Source: Streptomyces sp. NBC_01717
GTDB taxonomy: Bacteria > Actinomycetota > Actinomycetes > Streptomycetales > Streptomycetaceae
Direction of reading: 5' to 3'
Assembly: GCF_036248255.1 (NCBI RefSeq)
Contig: NZ_CP109178.1
Coordinates: 5,208,001-5,272,000, forward strand
Length of the DNA: 64,000 nt
Below, in pieces: positions 45,450-55,063 of the stretch (position 1 is its first letter; each line of letters starts with the position of its first letter). The notes below the pieces were generated by a model. It saw only the letters and a program-made list of their open reading frames with translations. It had not been told where the DNA came from and ran no database searches. The position numbers and the translations under genes were made by a program.

Positions 45450-46562
45450 TCACCGCAGCACGCCCTCCAGGAAGTCGCTGCCGAGCCGGGCCACCACCGT
45501 CAGGTCCAGCTGGTGCAGTACGTACCGGCCACGCCGCCGCGTGGTGACCAGCCCGGCCTTCTTCAGTACCGAAAGATGCCGGGAGACCTCGGGCGCCGTG
45601 ATGCTGTGCGAGTCGGCGAGCTCACCGGTCGTGTACGGAGAACGGGCGAGGTTGCGGCACAGCCGCATCCGCATGGGGTGGGCCAGCGCCTCCATCCGCA
45701 GCTGGAGCATCTCGACCGAGGCGGGAGAGGGCAGCTCGGGGCGGCGCACCGGATAGTGGATCACCGGGCGCCAGCCCGGTGCGTGCAGCACCATCAGATG
45801 CGGCCAGCCGAAGCTGGTCGGGATGAGCGTGAGCCCGGCGCCGACGGCCGGGTCGGTCGCGGTGGTCGAGCCCTCCGTCATCTTGTCGGCGCTGATCCTG
45901 CACGCGCCCTCGTCGAGCGAGAGTGCGGCGGACACGGCGCCCAACGCCTCACCGGCCCCCTTGCGGCGCAGCAGATCCGTCTTGTGCCGGGCGTCGGCGA
46001 CCAGCTGGACCTGGACCCGGCGCCAGGTGTCCGCGAAGAACGCCTCGTCGCAGTCCTCGAAGAGACGCCGGACCCAGCGGCGTACGGGGACGGGGTCGGC
46101 CAGCAACTGCCGGGTGAACTCCACCTGCCGGGGGCCGCGCGCCGCCGCCATGTCCAGTGCGCGGGCGCGCATCAGAGGGTCGCTGAGCGGGGAGGGTGCG
46201 CCGGTCCCGTACAGGCTGGCGCAGGTGAACTCCAGGGCGGAGGCGACGAACCGTTCGTCGTCCAGCCGGTCGAGGATGTCCAGGTCCTCGGCGAGTGTCG
46301 CCCCGGTCCGGCCGTCACCGCCGCGCACCCCGGCGAACGGCATGAAGACGTCGGAGAACGTGTTGCGCCACAAGAAGTCGGCCTCGTGCAGCCGGTCGGC
46401 CAGGTCGGGCTCCAGCGAGGCGGCGGTCGCCGTCGCCCAGCCGTGAAGTCCGGGATGGTGCCCGGGCTCGGAGAGCGCATGCAGAGCCAGCCCCAGCTCG
46501 GCGAGGGGCGAGGTCTCGAAGACGATGCGCTCGGGCGGCAGTCCCGCGATGTCGATGTTCAC
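45450..46562 (-). CDS. ArsR-type winged-helix regulator with DUF5937 N-terminal domain
   Basis: 370 residues. GTG at 46562 preferred over the GTG six bases earlier because GGAGG is then 7 bases upstream. N-terminal ~260 residues are the DUF5937-type domain (IVFETSPLAELGLALHALSE at the start). C-terminal ArsR helix-turn-helix at about 280-360: MEALAHPMRMRLCRNLARSP, TAPEVSRHLSVLKKAGLV and RRRGRYVLHQ. No metal-binding Cys pair in the helix. Effector unknown. A perfect 8-N6-8 dyad (46566-46587) covers its own ribosome binding site, suggesting self-repression. Confidence 0.9.
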   Translation of the reverse strand: MNIDIAGLPPERIVFETSPLAELGLALHALSEPGHHPGLHGWATATAASLEPDLADRLHEADFLWRNTFSDVFMPFAGVRGGDGRTGATLAEDLDILDRLDDERFVASALEFTCASLYGTGAPSPLSDPLMRARALDMAAARGPRQVEFTRQLLADPVPVRRWVRRLFEDCDEAFFADTWRRVQVQLVADARHKTDLLRRKGAGEALGAVSAALSLDEGACRISADKMTEGSTTATDPAVGAGLTLIPTSFGWPHLMVLHAPGWRPVIHYPVRRPELPSPASVEMLQLRMEALAHPMRMRLCRNLARSPYTTGELADSHSITAPEVSRHLSVLKKAGLVTTRRRGRYVLHQLDLTVVARLGSDFLEGVLR

Positions 46563-46565
46563 ACT

Positions 46566-46587
46566 CACCCCTCCATAGTGAGGGGTG
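46566..46587. promoter_or_regulatory. Perfect inverted repeat, candidate ArsR operator
   Basis: CACCCCTC-N6-GAGGGGTG in the divergent gap between the ArsR-type gene and a small gene; includes the ArsR gene's own ribosome binding site. Confidence 0.6.
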
Positions 46588-46666
46588 CGGCGAAAACGTC
46601 AGGTGCCGTTTGACGGCGGTCGTCAATCGTCGCGCGGGACCGCCGGGACCGGCCCACGCTGAGTTC

Positions 46667-46927
46667 ATGGACGCCATTCAGCAGCACATGATCGACAGCT
46701 ATCGCGCAGCCCAGCACGGGGAACTGCCGCCGCCGCTGCCCGGCCGGCACGACTGGGCGGTGGTACGGGACGTACGCGACCGGCGCCGCTTCGACGCGGT
46801 GATGGCGGGCCTCCCGGCACGCCGCCGCTGGCGCACGGCGCTACGAGAACTGTTCACCCACGGCCACCACTCCACCCCGCCGGACAACTCGACCCCGCGG
46901 GACAACTCCAGCTGCTCCGGCGCTTGA
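46667..46927 (+). CDS. Small basic protein of unknown function
   Basis: 86 residues from ATG 46667. Start MDAIQQHMIDSYRAAQHGEL, then a Pro-rich turn, then a basic helix with many Arg (RDRRRFDAVMAG, PARRRWRTALREL) and an Asn/Ser/Thr-rich tail. Codon use follows the Streptomyces pattern in this frame. No family recognised and no strong ribosome binding site. Divergent from the ArsR-type gene, so it is the most likely neighbour target of that regulator (inference). Confidence 0.55.
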   Translation: MDAIQQHMIDSYRAAQHGELPPPLPGRHDWAVVRDVRDRRRFDAVMAGLPARRRWRTALRELFTHGHHSTPPDNSTPRDNSSCSGA

Positions 46928-46964
46928 GGACGGAGCGGCCGCCGGGCGGCTCCCGGTGCCTCCG

Positions 46965-48188
46965 CTAACCCAGCCGCTTCACGAATTCCCCCACCGCCAC
47001 CCGCACATCCCGCGCGGTCCACTCCAGCCCCGCCTCCGACACCGTGACCTCCGTGTAGGACACCCCGGGCGGTCCCGCCGCAGCCGGGTGCCACCTGCGG
47101 AAGAGCGCCACGCCCGTCTCCTCCGCCTGCCGTACCGCCGCCTCGGTCAGGGCCTCCGCCCCGTACGGCAGCCATACCTGGAACTGGTGCGTGTGCGGCG
47201 GCTCCGGATGCACCCGGAACCACGGAACAGCGGACTCCGTGAAGCCCTCGGCCAGGGCGCCGGCCACCACCTTCGCCTGCGCCACGTAGGACGACAGCTT
47301 CGGCAGCTCCCGGTCCAGGCCGACCAGCGCGGAGAGCGCGGCCGGGAACTGCTGGAAGAGCTGGCCGCCGTACCGGTGGCGCCAGGTGCGGGCCTCCGCG
47401 ATCAGGGACTCCGGACCGGCGAGCGCGGCCCCGGACAGTCCGCCGAGCGTCTTGTAGAACGACACGTACACGCTGTCCGCGAGCGCTGCGATCTCCGGCA
47501 GCCCGCGCCCGAAGCGGGGGGCGCACTCCCACAGTCGCGCGCCGTCGAAGTGCACCACTGCATCGCGTTCGCGAGCGGCCGCCACCACGGCCTCCAGCTC
47601 CTCCCACTCCGGCAGTACGAAACCGGCGTCGCGCAACGGCAGCTCCAGCATCAGCGTGCCGAAAGGTTCGGCGAAGTCGCGGATCTCCTGCGCGGTGGGC
47701 AGCCGTGGCTCGGACGTCGGGTGGACGGTACGCAGCCCGCTCACCGACTCCAGAGCACCGCGCTCGTGCACCTCCGGGTGGGCGAGCGGGTGCAGTGCCA
47801 CGGTCGGGCTGCCGGTGCGCCCCGCCCAGCAGCGCAGCGCGACCTGCTGAGCCATCGTTCCGGTCGGGAAGAAGGCCGCGGCCTCCATGCCGAGCAGTTC
47901 GGCGATGCGCTCCTCGAGTACGGCGACGATCCCGTCGCCGTAGATGTCCGCGGGCCGGTCCAGATCGGCCACGGAACCGGCGTACGCGCCCAGATCGGCC
48001 AGTTGCTCGCCGAGGGTGCGGTCGACGGGCGGCCGCGAAAGGATCCGTTCTGCCCGGCGCCAGGCGGCGATCCGCCGGAACCGTTCTGCCGTTTCGCGGT
48101 CCGGCTCCCCGTCCTGTATCCCGTCCCCGACCTCGTCCCGGATCTCGTCCTGCGCCTGCGCTCGTGCCTGCTCATGCCTGTCTGCCAT
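46965..48188 (-). CDS. Threonine aldolase-like PLP enzyme (beta-eliminating lyase family)
   Basis: 407 residues from ATG 48188. PLP fold type I. FFPTGTMAQQVALRCW near residues 105-120 is the cofactor phosphate region; VVHFDGARLWE holds the cofactor-pairing Asp; SFYKTLGGLSGAAL holds the probable Schiff-base Lys; RHRYGGQLFQQFPAA follows, as in L-threonine aldolases. An N-terminal extension of about 40 residues is charged and contains repeats of Asp/Glu. Probably cleaves threonine or a related beta-hydroxy amino acid; exact substrate uncertain. Confidence 0.88.
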   Translation of the reverse strand: MADRHEQARAQAQDEIRDEVGDGIQDGEPDRETAERFRRIAAWRRAERILSRPPVDRTLGEQLADLGAYAGSVADLDRPADIYGDGIVAVLEERIAELLGMEAAAFFPTGTMAQQVALRCWAGRTGSPTVALHPLAHPEVHERGALESVSGLRTVHPTSEPRLPTAQEIRDFAEPFGTLMLELPLRDAGFVLPEWEELEAVVAAARERDAVVHFDGARLWECAPRFGRGLPEIAALADSVYVSFYKTLGGLSGAALAGPESLIAEARTWRHRYGGQLFQQFPAALSALVGLDRELPKLSSYVAQAKVVAGALAEGFTESAVPWFRVHPEPPHTHQFQVWLPYGAEALTEAAVRQAEETGVALFRRWHPAAAGPPGVSYTEVTVSEAGLEWTARDVRVAVGEFVKRLG

Positions 48189-48369
48189 GGGACGATCATC
48201 ACGCAGAAGGCGGCCCCTGCCCACACGGTTTCGCGGTCCCCGCCCCGGCGGTCATCCACGCATTCGTCCACAGGCTGTGGACGGCCAGGAGTCTGCGCGA
48301 AACGCTGGCGTAGCATGCAGAGAAATCGTCCGGTACCCCCCGCGGACTGGAACGGAAGGCCATCGCCGC

Positions 48370-49329
48370 GTGAACGCAACAGCACCCAAGGAGCCCCTCG
48401 ACGCGAGGGACCGCCCCGCCCGCCTCACCGTGGGCGTCGTGGGCGCGGGCAGGGTCGGCCCTGCCCTTGCCGCGTCCCTGCAGCTCGCCGGTCACCGCCC
48501 GGTCGCCGTGTCGGGTGTTTCCGACGCGTCGGTGCGCCGAGCCGCCGCGCTCCTGCCCGACGTGCCCCTCGTACCGCCCGCCGAGGTGCTCGCGCGTGCC
48601 GAGCTGGTCCTGCTGACCGTGCCCGACGACGCCCTGCCCGGTCTCGTCGAGGGCCTCGCCGAGACCGGTGCGGTCCGCCCGGGGCAGCTGATCGTCCATA
48701 CGTCGGGGCGGTACGGGACACGGGTCCTGGACCCTGCCCTGCGGGCCGGTGCGCTGCCGCTCGCCCTGCACCCTGCGATGACGTTCACCGGCACGAGCGT
48801 CGACGTCCAGCGCCTGGCCGGCTGTTCCTTCGGCGTCACCGCGCCCGACGAGCTGCGGCTCGCCGCAGAGGCGCTCGTCATCGAGATGGGTGGCGAGCCC
48901 GAATGGATCGCGGAGGAGTCCCGTCCGCTCTACCACGCGGCGCTCGCCCTCGGCGCGAACCACCTGGTCACGCTGGTCGCCCAGTCGATGGAGCTGCTGC
49001 GCACGGCAGGGGTCGAGGCTCCCGACCGGATGCTCGGCCCGCTCCTCGGCGCCGCTCTCGACAACGCTCTGCGTTCCGGTGACGGCGCGCTGACCGGCCC
49101 GGTCGCCCGCGGCGACGCGGGCACGGTCGCCGCGCACATCGGCGAGCTGCGCAAGCACGCCCCGCAGACCGTGGCCGGATACCTCGCGATGGCCCGCGCC
49201 ACCGCCGACCGGGCGCTGGCGCACGGCCTGCTCAAGCCGGAGCTGGCGGAGGACCTGCTCGGCGTCCTGGCCGACGGGGCCACGGGTGCGGGCACCACGG
49301 GCAGCACCGGACCGGGAGACACCCGATGA
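48370..49329 (+). CDS. Rossmann-fold/DUF2520 protein upstream of panC
   Basis: 319 residues from GTG 48370 (GGAAGG upstream). N-terminal NAD(P)-binding fold with [20 protein letters not shown] (about 21-40); C-terminal DUF2520 helical domain (about 160-290). Overall similar to ketopantoate reductases and 6-phosphogluconate-type dehydrogenases. Its ATGA overlap with panC and the same order in mycobacteria make ketopantoate reductase activity or another pantothenate role an attractive guess, not proven. First gene of the coenzyme operon. Confidence 0.92.
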   Translation: MNATAPKEPLDARDRPARLTVGVVGAGRVGPALAASLQLAGHRPVAVSGVSDASVRRAAALLPDVPLVPPAEVLARAELVLLTVPDDALPGLVEGLAETGAVRPGQLIVHTSGRYGTRVLDPALRAGALPLALHPAMTFTGTSVDVQRLAGCSFGVTAPDELRLAAEALVIEMGGEPEWIAEESRPLYHAALALGANHLVTLVAQSMELLRTAGVEAPDRMLGPLLGAALDNALRSGDGALTGPVARGDAGTVAAHIGELRKHAPQTVAGYLAMARATADRALAHGLLKPELAEDLLGVLADGATGAGTTGSTGPGDTR

Positions 49330-50336
49330 CCGAAACGTCCACCGCTCTGGTCCGTACGGCAGCCGAGCTCGACGCGTCCGGCGGGCGCAAGGGGCCGCGG
49401 GCCGTCGTCATGACCATGGGCGCCTTGCACGAGGGTCACGCGAGCCTGATCCGGGCCGCCCGCGCCGCCGCGGGCCCGGACGGCCAGGTCGTCGTCACCG
49501 TCTTCGTCAACCCGCTCCAGTTCGGGGAGGCCGCGGACCTCGACCGCTACCCCCGTACCCTCGACGCCGACCTCGCCGTCGCCGGCGCGGCCGGTGCCGA
49601 CGTGGTCTTCGCACCGTCCGTCGACGAGGTCTACCCCGGCGGCGAGCCGCAGGTCAGGGTCGCCGCGGGCCCGATGGGCGAGCGGCTGGAAGGGGCGTTT
49701 CGTCCCGGCCACTTCGACGGGATGCTGACCGTCGTCGCCAAGTTCCTGCACCTCACCCGCCCCGACGTCGCGTTCTACGGACAGAAGGACGCCCAGCAGC
49801 TGGCGCTGATCCGCCGCATGGTGCGCGATCTGAACTTCCCGGTGGAGATCGTCGGCGTGGAGACGGCCCGTGAGCCGGACGGCCTCGCGCTCTCCAGCCG
49901 CAACCGGTTCCTCGACGCCCAGGAGCGCCACACCGCCCTGGCCCTGTCCCGGGCCCTGTTCGCGGCCCGCGACAGGCTCGCCGCCCAGCAGGCGCTGCAC
50001 GCCCGCGCGCAGACCACCCCGGCGACGACGGGCCGGGCCGCAGCGCTCACCCGGCTCGGCGAGGCCCGCGCGGCCGCCGACACCCAGGCGGTGGCCCGGG
50101 CCAGGCCGGACGACGGGCCCGCGGCGGTGCGTGCCGCCGCGCACATGATCCTCGACGACGCGGCCGCCGAACAGCCCCCGCTCGCCCTGGACTATCTGGC
50201 GCTCGTGGACCCGGCGGACTTCACCGAGATCCCCGACGACCGGACCACCGGTGACGCGATCCTCGCCGTCGCCGCCCGGGTGGGCGCCACCCGCCTCATC
50301 GACAACATCCCGCTTACCTTCGGAGCCGACACGTGA
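49326..50336 (+). CDS. panC: Pantoate--beta-alanine ligase
   Basis: ATP-dependent joining of pantoate and beta-alanine, last step of pantothenate synthesis. 336 residues, about 50 more than usual because of an Ala/Arg-rich insert near residues 215-265. Nucleotide motif [12 protein letters not shown] (30-41, HIGH-like HEGH), [27 protein letters not shown] (named near 125-143), [20 protein letters not shown] and the KMSKS-like segment [15 protein letters not shown] overlap with the gene before, GTGA overlap with nadB. Confidence 0.96.
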   Translation: MTETSTALVRTAAELDASGGRKGPRAVVMTMGALHEGHASLIRAARAAAGPDGQVVVTVFVNPLQFGEAADLDRYPRTLDADLAVAGAAGADVVFAPSVDEVYPGGEPQVRVAAGPMGERLEGAFRPGHFDGMLTVVAKFLHLTRPDVAFYGQKDAQQLALIRRMVRDLNFPVEIVGVETAREPDGLALSSRNRFLDAQERHTALALSRALFAARDRLAAQQALHARAQTTPATTGRAAALTRLGEARAAADTQAVARARPDDGPAAVRAAAHMILDDAAAEQPPLALDYLALVDPADFTEIPDDRTTGDAILAVAARVGATRLIDNIPLTFGADT

Positions 50337-52120
50337 CCGGAATACGGCTGACCGCCCCCGCCCCCGGCTGGGCCATCGACGCGGATGTCGTGGTGGTCGG
50401 CTCCGGCGTCGCCGGCCTCACCACCGCGCTGCGCTGCGCGGCCGCGGGCCTCGCCACCGTCGTCGTCACCAAGGCCCGGCTCGACGACGGCTCCACCCGC
50501 TGGGCGCAGGGCGGTATCGCGGCAGCACTCGGCGAGGGCGACACCCCGGAACAGCATCTGGCCGACACGCTGGTCGCGGGCGCGGGCCTGTGCGACGAGT
50601 CGGCGGTACGGACCCTGGTCACCGAGGGCCCCGACGCCGTACGCCGCCTGATCGAGACCGGCGCGCACTTCGACACCACCGACACCGGCGACATCGCGCT
50701 CACCCGTGAAGGTGGCCACCACCGCCGCCGGATCGCGCACGCGGGCGGGGACGCGACGGGCGCCGAGATCTCCCGCGCCCTGGTCGAGGCGGTCCGCTCC
50801 GCAGCCCTCCACACCGTGGAGAACGCCCTGGTCCTGGACCTTCTGACGGACGCCGAAGGCCGGACCGCCGGCGTCACCCTGCATGTCATGGGCGAGGGCC
50901 AGCACGACGGTGTCGGCGCGGTCCACGCCCCCGCGGTGGTCCTCGCCACCGGCGGTATGGGCCAGGTCTTCTCCGCCACCACCAACCCGTCGGTCTCCAC
51001 CGGTGACGGCGTCGCCCTCGCCCTGCGGGCCGGCGCGGAGGTCTCCGACCTCGAATTCGTCCAGTTCCACCCGACGGTGCTCTTCCTCGGCGCCGACTCC
51101 GAGGGGCAGCAGCCCCTCGTATCGGAAGCGGTACGGGGCGAGGGCGCCCATCTCGTCGACGCGTCCGGAACGCGGTTCATGGTCGGGCAGCACGAACTCG
51201 CGGAACTGGCGCCGCGCGACATCGTGGCCAAGGCCATCACCCGTCAGATGCAGCTGCACGGCACCGAGCACATGTACCTCGACGCCCGCCACTTCGGCGC
51301 CGAGATGTGGGAGAAGCGCTTCCCCACGATCCTGGCGGCCTGCCGGGCCCACGGCATCGACCCGATCACCGAACCGATCCCGGTCGCCCCCGCTGCGCAC
51401 TATGCCTCCGGCGGCATCCGTACCGATCTGCGCGGCCGGACGACGGTCCCGGGGCTGTACGCGTGCGGCGAGGTCGCCTGCACGGGCGTGCACGGCGCGA
51501 ACCGGCTGGCGTCCAACTCGCTCCTCGAGGGCCTGGTCTTCGCCGAACGCATCGCGGCGGACATCGTCGAGGACCGGTCGCGCACGACGGAGGCCCCAGC
51601 CCTTGTGACGAAGGCGACCCCGGTGGCGGACCGGGACACCGAACGGGACACCGACCGCCCCGCCCCCTCGCCGCTGCTCGCACCCGAGGCGCGGACCACG
51701 ATCCAGCGAATCATGACCCGGGGCGCCGGAGTCCTGCGTTCCGCCGCCAGTCTCGTCACCGCCGCCGACGAACTCGAGGCCCTGCACAACAGTGCGGCCG
51801 CCGACGCCTGGGCAACGGCCGGGCCGAAGCGTGCGGAGCCCGGTGTCGAGGCGTGGGAGGCCACCAACCTGCTCCTCGTCTCGCGCGTCCTCGTCGCCGC
51901 CGCCCGGCAGCGCGAGGAGACCCGCGGCTGCCACTGGCGCGAGGACCGGCCCGAGCGGGACGACGAGACCTGGCGCCGCCACCTCGTCGTGCGGCTCACC
52001 CCGGACCGACGGCTCGTCCTCAGCCGGACTGAATCCGAGGCATTCCCGCCCGTACACCCGGCGGGGGCACCAGACTGCGCAGCAGCACCCACGACCCACC
52101 CCACCCCCGAGGAGCCGTAA
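50333..52120 (+). CDS. nadB: L-aspartate oxidase
   Basis: FAD enzyme that makes iminoaspartate for NAD synthesis. 595 residues, GTG start overlapping the panC stop (GTGA). FAD-binding [20 protein letters not shown] near 17-36; [24 protein letters not shown] substrate segment; [14 protein letters not shown] and [20 protein letters not shown]. The fumarate-reductase-type C-terminal helical domain is longer than in E. coli. The partner quinolinate synthase gene nadA is not in this window. Confidence 0.96.
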   Translation: MTGIRLTAPAPGWAIDADVVVVGSGVAGLTTALRCAAAGLATVVVTKARLDDGSTRWAQGGIAAALGEGDTPEQHLADTLVAGAGLCDESAVRTLVTEGPDAVRRLIETGAHFDTTDTGDIALTREGGHHRRRIAHAGGDATGAEISRALVEAVRSAALHTVENALVLDLLTDAEGRTAGVTLHVMGEGQHDGVGAVHAPAVVLATGGMGQVFSATTNPSVSTGDGVALALRAGAEVSDLEFVQFHPTVLFLGADSEGQQPLVSEAVRGEGAHLVDASGTRFMVGQHELAELAPRDIVAKAITRQMQLHGTEHMYLDARHFGAEMWEKRFPTILAACRAHGIDPITEPIPVAPAAHYASGGIRTDLRGRTTVPGLYACGEVACTGVHGANRLASNSLLEGLVFAERIAADIVEDRSRTTEAPALVTKATPVADRDTERDTDRPAPSPLLAPEARTTIQRIMTRGAGVLRSAASLVTAADELEALHNSAAADAWATAGPKRAEPGVEAWEATNLLLVSRVLVAAARQREETRGCHWREDRPERDDETWRRHLVVRLTPDRRLVLSRTESEAFPPVHPAGAPDCAAAPTTHPTPEEP

Positions 52121-52122
52121 CC

Positions 52123-53160
52123 GTGAGCACGCCCGAAGAGAATCCGCGCCCCACACCCGTGGACGTACCGCTGATCCAGATCGGCGCGCCCGCACCGTCC
52201 GCGGGCGGCTGCGGGGACGCCTGCGGCTGCGGCGGGGACGACGACTACGAGCTGGACCCGCTGGAGTGCGGCCTCGACCCCGACCTCGCCCAGCTCCTCG
52301 CCGACGCGGGCCTCGACCCCGTTCAGGTCGAGGACATCGCGCACGTCGCCATCGAGGAGGACCTCGACCACGGCGTGGACGTCACGACCGTCGCGACGGT
52401 CTCCGAGGAGGCCATGGCCACCGGTGACTTCACCGCCCGTGAGGCCGGTGTCGTCGCAGGTCTGCGGGTCGCCGAGGCAGTCCTGTCCATCGTCTGTACG
52501 GCCGAGTTCGAGGTGGAGCGCCACGTCGAGGACGGCGACCGCGTCGTCCCCGGCCAGAAGCTGCTGACGGTCACCACCCGCACTCGCGACCTGCTCACCG
52601 GCGAGCGCAGCGCGCTCAACCTGCTCTGCAGGCTCTCCGGCATCGCGACCGCGACCCGCGCCTGGGCCGACGTGCTCGAGGGCACGAAGGCCAAGGTCCG
52701 CGACACCCGGAAGACCACTCCGGGACTGCGCGCCCTGGAGAAGTACGCGGTGCGCTGCGGCGGCGGCGTCAACCACCGGATGTCGCTCTCCGACGCCGCG
52801 CTGGTCAAGGACAACCATGTCATCGCGGCGGGCGGTGTCGCCGAGGCGTTCAAGCGGGTGCGGGACGAGTTCCCGGACGTACCGATCGAGGTCGAGGTCG
52901 ACACCCTGGACCAGGTCCACGAGGTCCTGGCGGCGGGTGCCGACCTGATCCTGCTGGACAACTTCACCCCGGCCGAGACCGAGGAGGCCGTAGCGGTCGT
53001 CGGCGGCCGCGCGGCCCTGGAGTCGTCCGGCCGTCTCACTCTCGACAGCGCCCGTGCCTACGCCGACGCGGGCGTCGACTACCTCGCCGTCGGTGCGCTC
53101 ACCCACTCCTCACCGATCCTCGACATCGGCCTGGACTTCCGCGACGGGGCCGGCGCCTGA
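52123..53160 (+). CDS. nadC: Nicotinate-nucleotide pyrophosphorylase (quinolinate phosphoribosyltransferase)
   Basis: Converts quinolinate and PRPP to nicotinate mononucleotide. 345 residues, about 50 longer than typical at the N-terminus. That extension carries a Cys-rich patch, GGCGDACGCGGDDD (residues about 27-40) plus Cys48. Core motifs: DHGVDVTTVATVSEE, RDTRKTTPGLRALEKYAVRC, GGGVNHRMSLSD with LVKDNH, and LLDNFTPAE. GTG start with GAGGAG upstream, three bases after nadB. The stop shares one base with the coaX start (TGATG). Confidence 0.97.
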   Translation: MSTPEENPRPTPVDVPLIQIGAPAPSAGGCGDACGCGGDDDYELDPLECGLDPDLAQLLADAGLDPVQVEDIAHVAIEEDLDHGVDVTTVATVSEEAMATGDFTAREAGVVAGLRVAEAVLSIVCTAEFEVERHVEDGDRVVPGQKLLTVTTRTRDLLTGERSALNLLCRLSGIATATRAWADVLEGTKAKVRDTRKTTPGLRALEKYAVRCGGGVNHRMSLSDAALVKDNHVIAAGGVAEAFKRVRDEFPDVPIEVEVDTLDQVHEVLAAGADLILLDNFTPAETEEAVAVVGGRAALESSGRLTLDSARAYADAGVDYLAVGALTHSSPILDIGLDFRDGAGA

Positions 53161-53957
53161 TGCTGCTCACCATCGACGTCGGCAACACCCATACCGTCCT
53201 GGGCCTGTTCGACGGTGAGGAGATCGTCGAGCACTGGCGGATCTCCACCGACGCCCGGCGTACCGCGGACGAGCTCGCGGTGCTGCTCAACGGCCTGATG
53301 GGCATGCACCCGCTGCTCGGCGAGGAGCTGGGCGACGGCATCGAGGGCATAGCGATCTGCGCCACCGTCCCGGCGGTGCTGCACGAGCTGCGCGAGGTCA
53401 CCCGCCGCTACTACGGGGACGTTCCTGCCGTGCTCGTGGAACCCGGCATCAAGACGGGCGTGCCGATCCTGGTGGACAACCCGAAGGAGGTCGGCGCGGA
53501 CCGCATCATCAACTCGGTCGCCGCCGTCGAGCTCTACGGCGGCCCGGCCATCGTCGTCGACTTCGGCACCGCCACCACTTTCGATGCGGTCTCGGCCCGC
53601 GGCGAGTACGCGGGCGGAGTCATCGCTCCCGGCATCGAGATCTCGGTCGAGGCACTCGGCGTCAAGGGCGCCCAGCTCCGCAAGATCGAGCTGGCGCGGC
53701 CGCGCAGCGTGATCGGCAAGAACACGGTCGAGGCCATGCAGGCGGGCATCGTGTACGGCTTCGCGGGTCAGGTCGACGGCGTCGTCGAACGCATGAAGAA
53801 GGAGCTGGCGGCCGACCCGGACGACGTCACCGTCATTGCGACCGGCGGCCTTGCTCCGATGGTGTTGGGCGAGTCCTCCGTGATCGACGAGCACGAGCCC
53901 TGGCTCACGCTCATCGGCCTGCGCCTGGTGTACGAGCGCAACGTGGCCCGGATGTAG
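53160..53957 (+). CDS. coaX: Type III pantothenate kinase
   Basis: Phosphorylates pantothenate, first step to CoA. 265 residues. ASKHA-fold motifs: LLTIDVGNTHTVLGLFDG (2-19), VEPGIKTGVPILVDNPKEVGADRI with the substrate-binding GADR, VVDFGTATTFD and GGVIAPGI. Its ATG overlaps the nadC stop, making pantothenate synthesis, NAD synthesis and CoA entry one translational unit. Confidence 0.97.
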   Translation: MLLTIDVGNTHTVLGLFDGEEIVEHWRISTDARRTADELAVLLNGLMGMHPLLGEELGDGIEGIAICATVPAVLHELREVTRRYYGDVPAVLVEPGIKTGVPILVDNPKEVGADRIINSVAAVELYGGPAIVVDFGTATTFDAVSARGEYAGGVIAPGIEISVEALGVKGAQLRKIELARPRSVIGKNTVEAMQAGIVYGFAGQVDGVVERMKKELAADPDDVTVIATGGLAPMVLGESSVIDEHEPWLTLIGLRLVYERNVARM

Positions 53958-53986
53958 GCGGAGCGCCAGGCACCTGCGGGAACGAC

Positions 53987-54008
53987 GCGGCGGCGGGATG
54001 GCCGCCGC
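53987..54008 (+). terminator. Hairpin after coaX
   Basis: GCGGCGGC-N6-GCCGCCGC, an 8-bp stem 30 bases after the coaX stop, no T run. Confidence 0.45.
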
Positions 54009-54065
54009 CGCGCCGCCGTCGGCCAGCTAAGCCGATTTTGTCCATTTAGCACGTATTGTCGCGCT

Positions 54066-54683
54066 ATGCCCACGCCTTACGGATCACGCGGCGGTATGGC
54101 GTTCAGCGCGGACGAGCTGCGAGTGCTCCGACGCGCCCTCGCCAACGCCCTCCACCCCGCGCCCCTGCCCGACGACGATGTCCAGGACTGCCTGCGTCTT
54201 GCGGGTTCCGTCGACGAGGTGGCCGGCGAGGCAGGACGGCTCCGCGCGTTCCTCCTCGCCGACCTCGTCCGCTACCGAGACGCCCTTCCCGGCTCCGCCA
54301 CCGGCTATCTGGAACTGCTCCAGGACGCCCTGGCCGCCGGTTACGACCCCCGCCCGGAGGATCTGGCCGCACTGCGCCTGCAGCGCTGCAGACCGGTCGC
54401 CGCAGCGCTCCTGGAGCGCTGCCAGGTGCTCGCCGAGCGGTCGGTGCGGGCCCGGCTCGCCGGCCGGGCCGTACCCGCGACGACCCCCGCTCCGCGCAGC
54501 CGGCTGCTGGCGCTGCCCGGCGGCCGGGCAGCAGCCGCCGAACCCGAGCGGCCGAAGACCCCGCCGGCCCCGGCCCGTCCGGTGCCACCGCCCGAGCGTC
54601 CCGCGCCGAAGCCCTCGGAGGTCTTCCCGCCCCGTCGCCCGGCCCCGCCGGCCCCGCCCGCGCAGCAGCGCGCCGCGGGATAG
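54066..54683 (+). CDS. Conserved Streptomyces protein of unknown function, Pro-rich tail
   Basis: 205 residues. N-terminal half (1-135) is helical: FSADELRVLRRALANALHPA and GRLRAFLLADLVRYRDALPG, then EDLAALRLQRCRPVAAALLE. C-terminal 70 residues are Pro/Ala/Arg-rich and disordered. No membrane segment or known motif. The ATG follows a notably AT-rich stretch (54025-54060), probably its promoter. Family not recognised. Confidence 0.8.
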   Translation: MPTPYGSRGGMAFSADELRVLRRALANALHPAPLPDDDVQDCLRLAGSVDEVAGEAGRLRAFLLADLVRYRDALPGSATGYLELLQDALAAGYDPRPEDLAALRLQRCRPVAAALLERCQVLAERSVRARLAGRAVPATTPAPRSRLLALPGGRAAAAEPERPKTPPAPARPVPPPERPAPKPSEVFPPRRPAPPAPPAQQRAAG

Positions 54684-54744
54684 CCACGCCGCCCGGCGGA
54701 GGGGGCACACGGAAGTCCGCACCGGGCTCGCTACTCTGGACGCC

Positions 54745-54924
54745 ATGGACTACGTATCCGCGCTCGTGCCCCCCGTGGTGATGGCCGCCTTCTTCATCGG
54801 TCTCGTCGTGACGATCGTCAAGAGCCAGGGCGGCCCCAACAAGGCCAAGGAGGACGCGGCCGTGGACTCGGCGATCAGTCGCGCCGAGGCGGTGCAGAAG
54901 ACCCCGCGGACCGACGGGGCCTGA
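54745..54924 (+). CDS. Small single-pass membrane protein
   Basis: 59 residues from ATG 54745. One membrane helix (about 6-26), then a charged cytosolic tail with NKAKEDAAVDSAISRAEAVQ. Codon use fits a real gene. No family recognised; short proteins of this kind can modulate larger membrane complexes, but nothing here indicates which. A clear terminator follows at 54978. Confidence 0.75.
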   Translation: MDYVSALVPPVVMAAFFIGLVVTIVKSQGGPNKAKEDAAVDSAISRAEAVQKTPRTDGA

Positions 54925-54977
54925 CCGGTACCTCGCGTACTGCCACTGCACGGCACCGGATCGCATCGCACCGAGCG

Positions 54978-55012
54978 AAGGGCGTACGGCACAGTATGAG
55001 TCGTACGCCCTT
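54978..55012 (+). terminator. Terminator after the small membrane protein
   Basis: 11-bp stem AAGGGCGTACG / CGTACGCCCTT with a 13-base loop, followed by TT and a T-containing tail. Confidence 0.75.
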
Positions 55013-55063
55013 TTGCTGTGTAAATAACCTGCCATTCCAGACATCTAGCACTATGGTGACGCT

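Noticed and set aside
47944..48369. N-terminal extension of the DUF2520 protein to an upstream start
   Set aside because: It would run antisense through the threonine-aldolase-like gene; the GTG at 48370 has a good ribosome binding site and gives the normal N-terminus.
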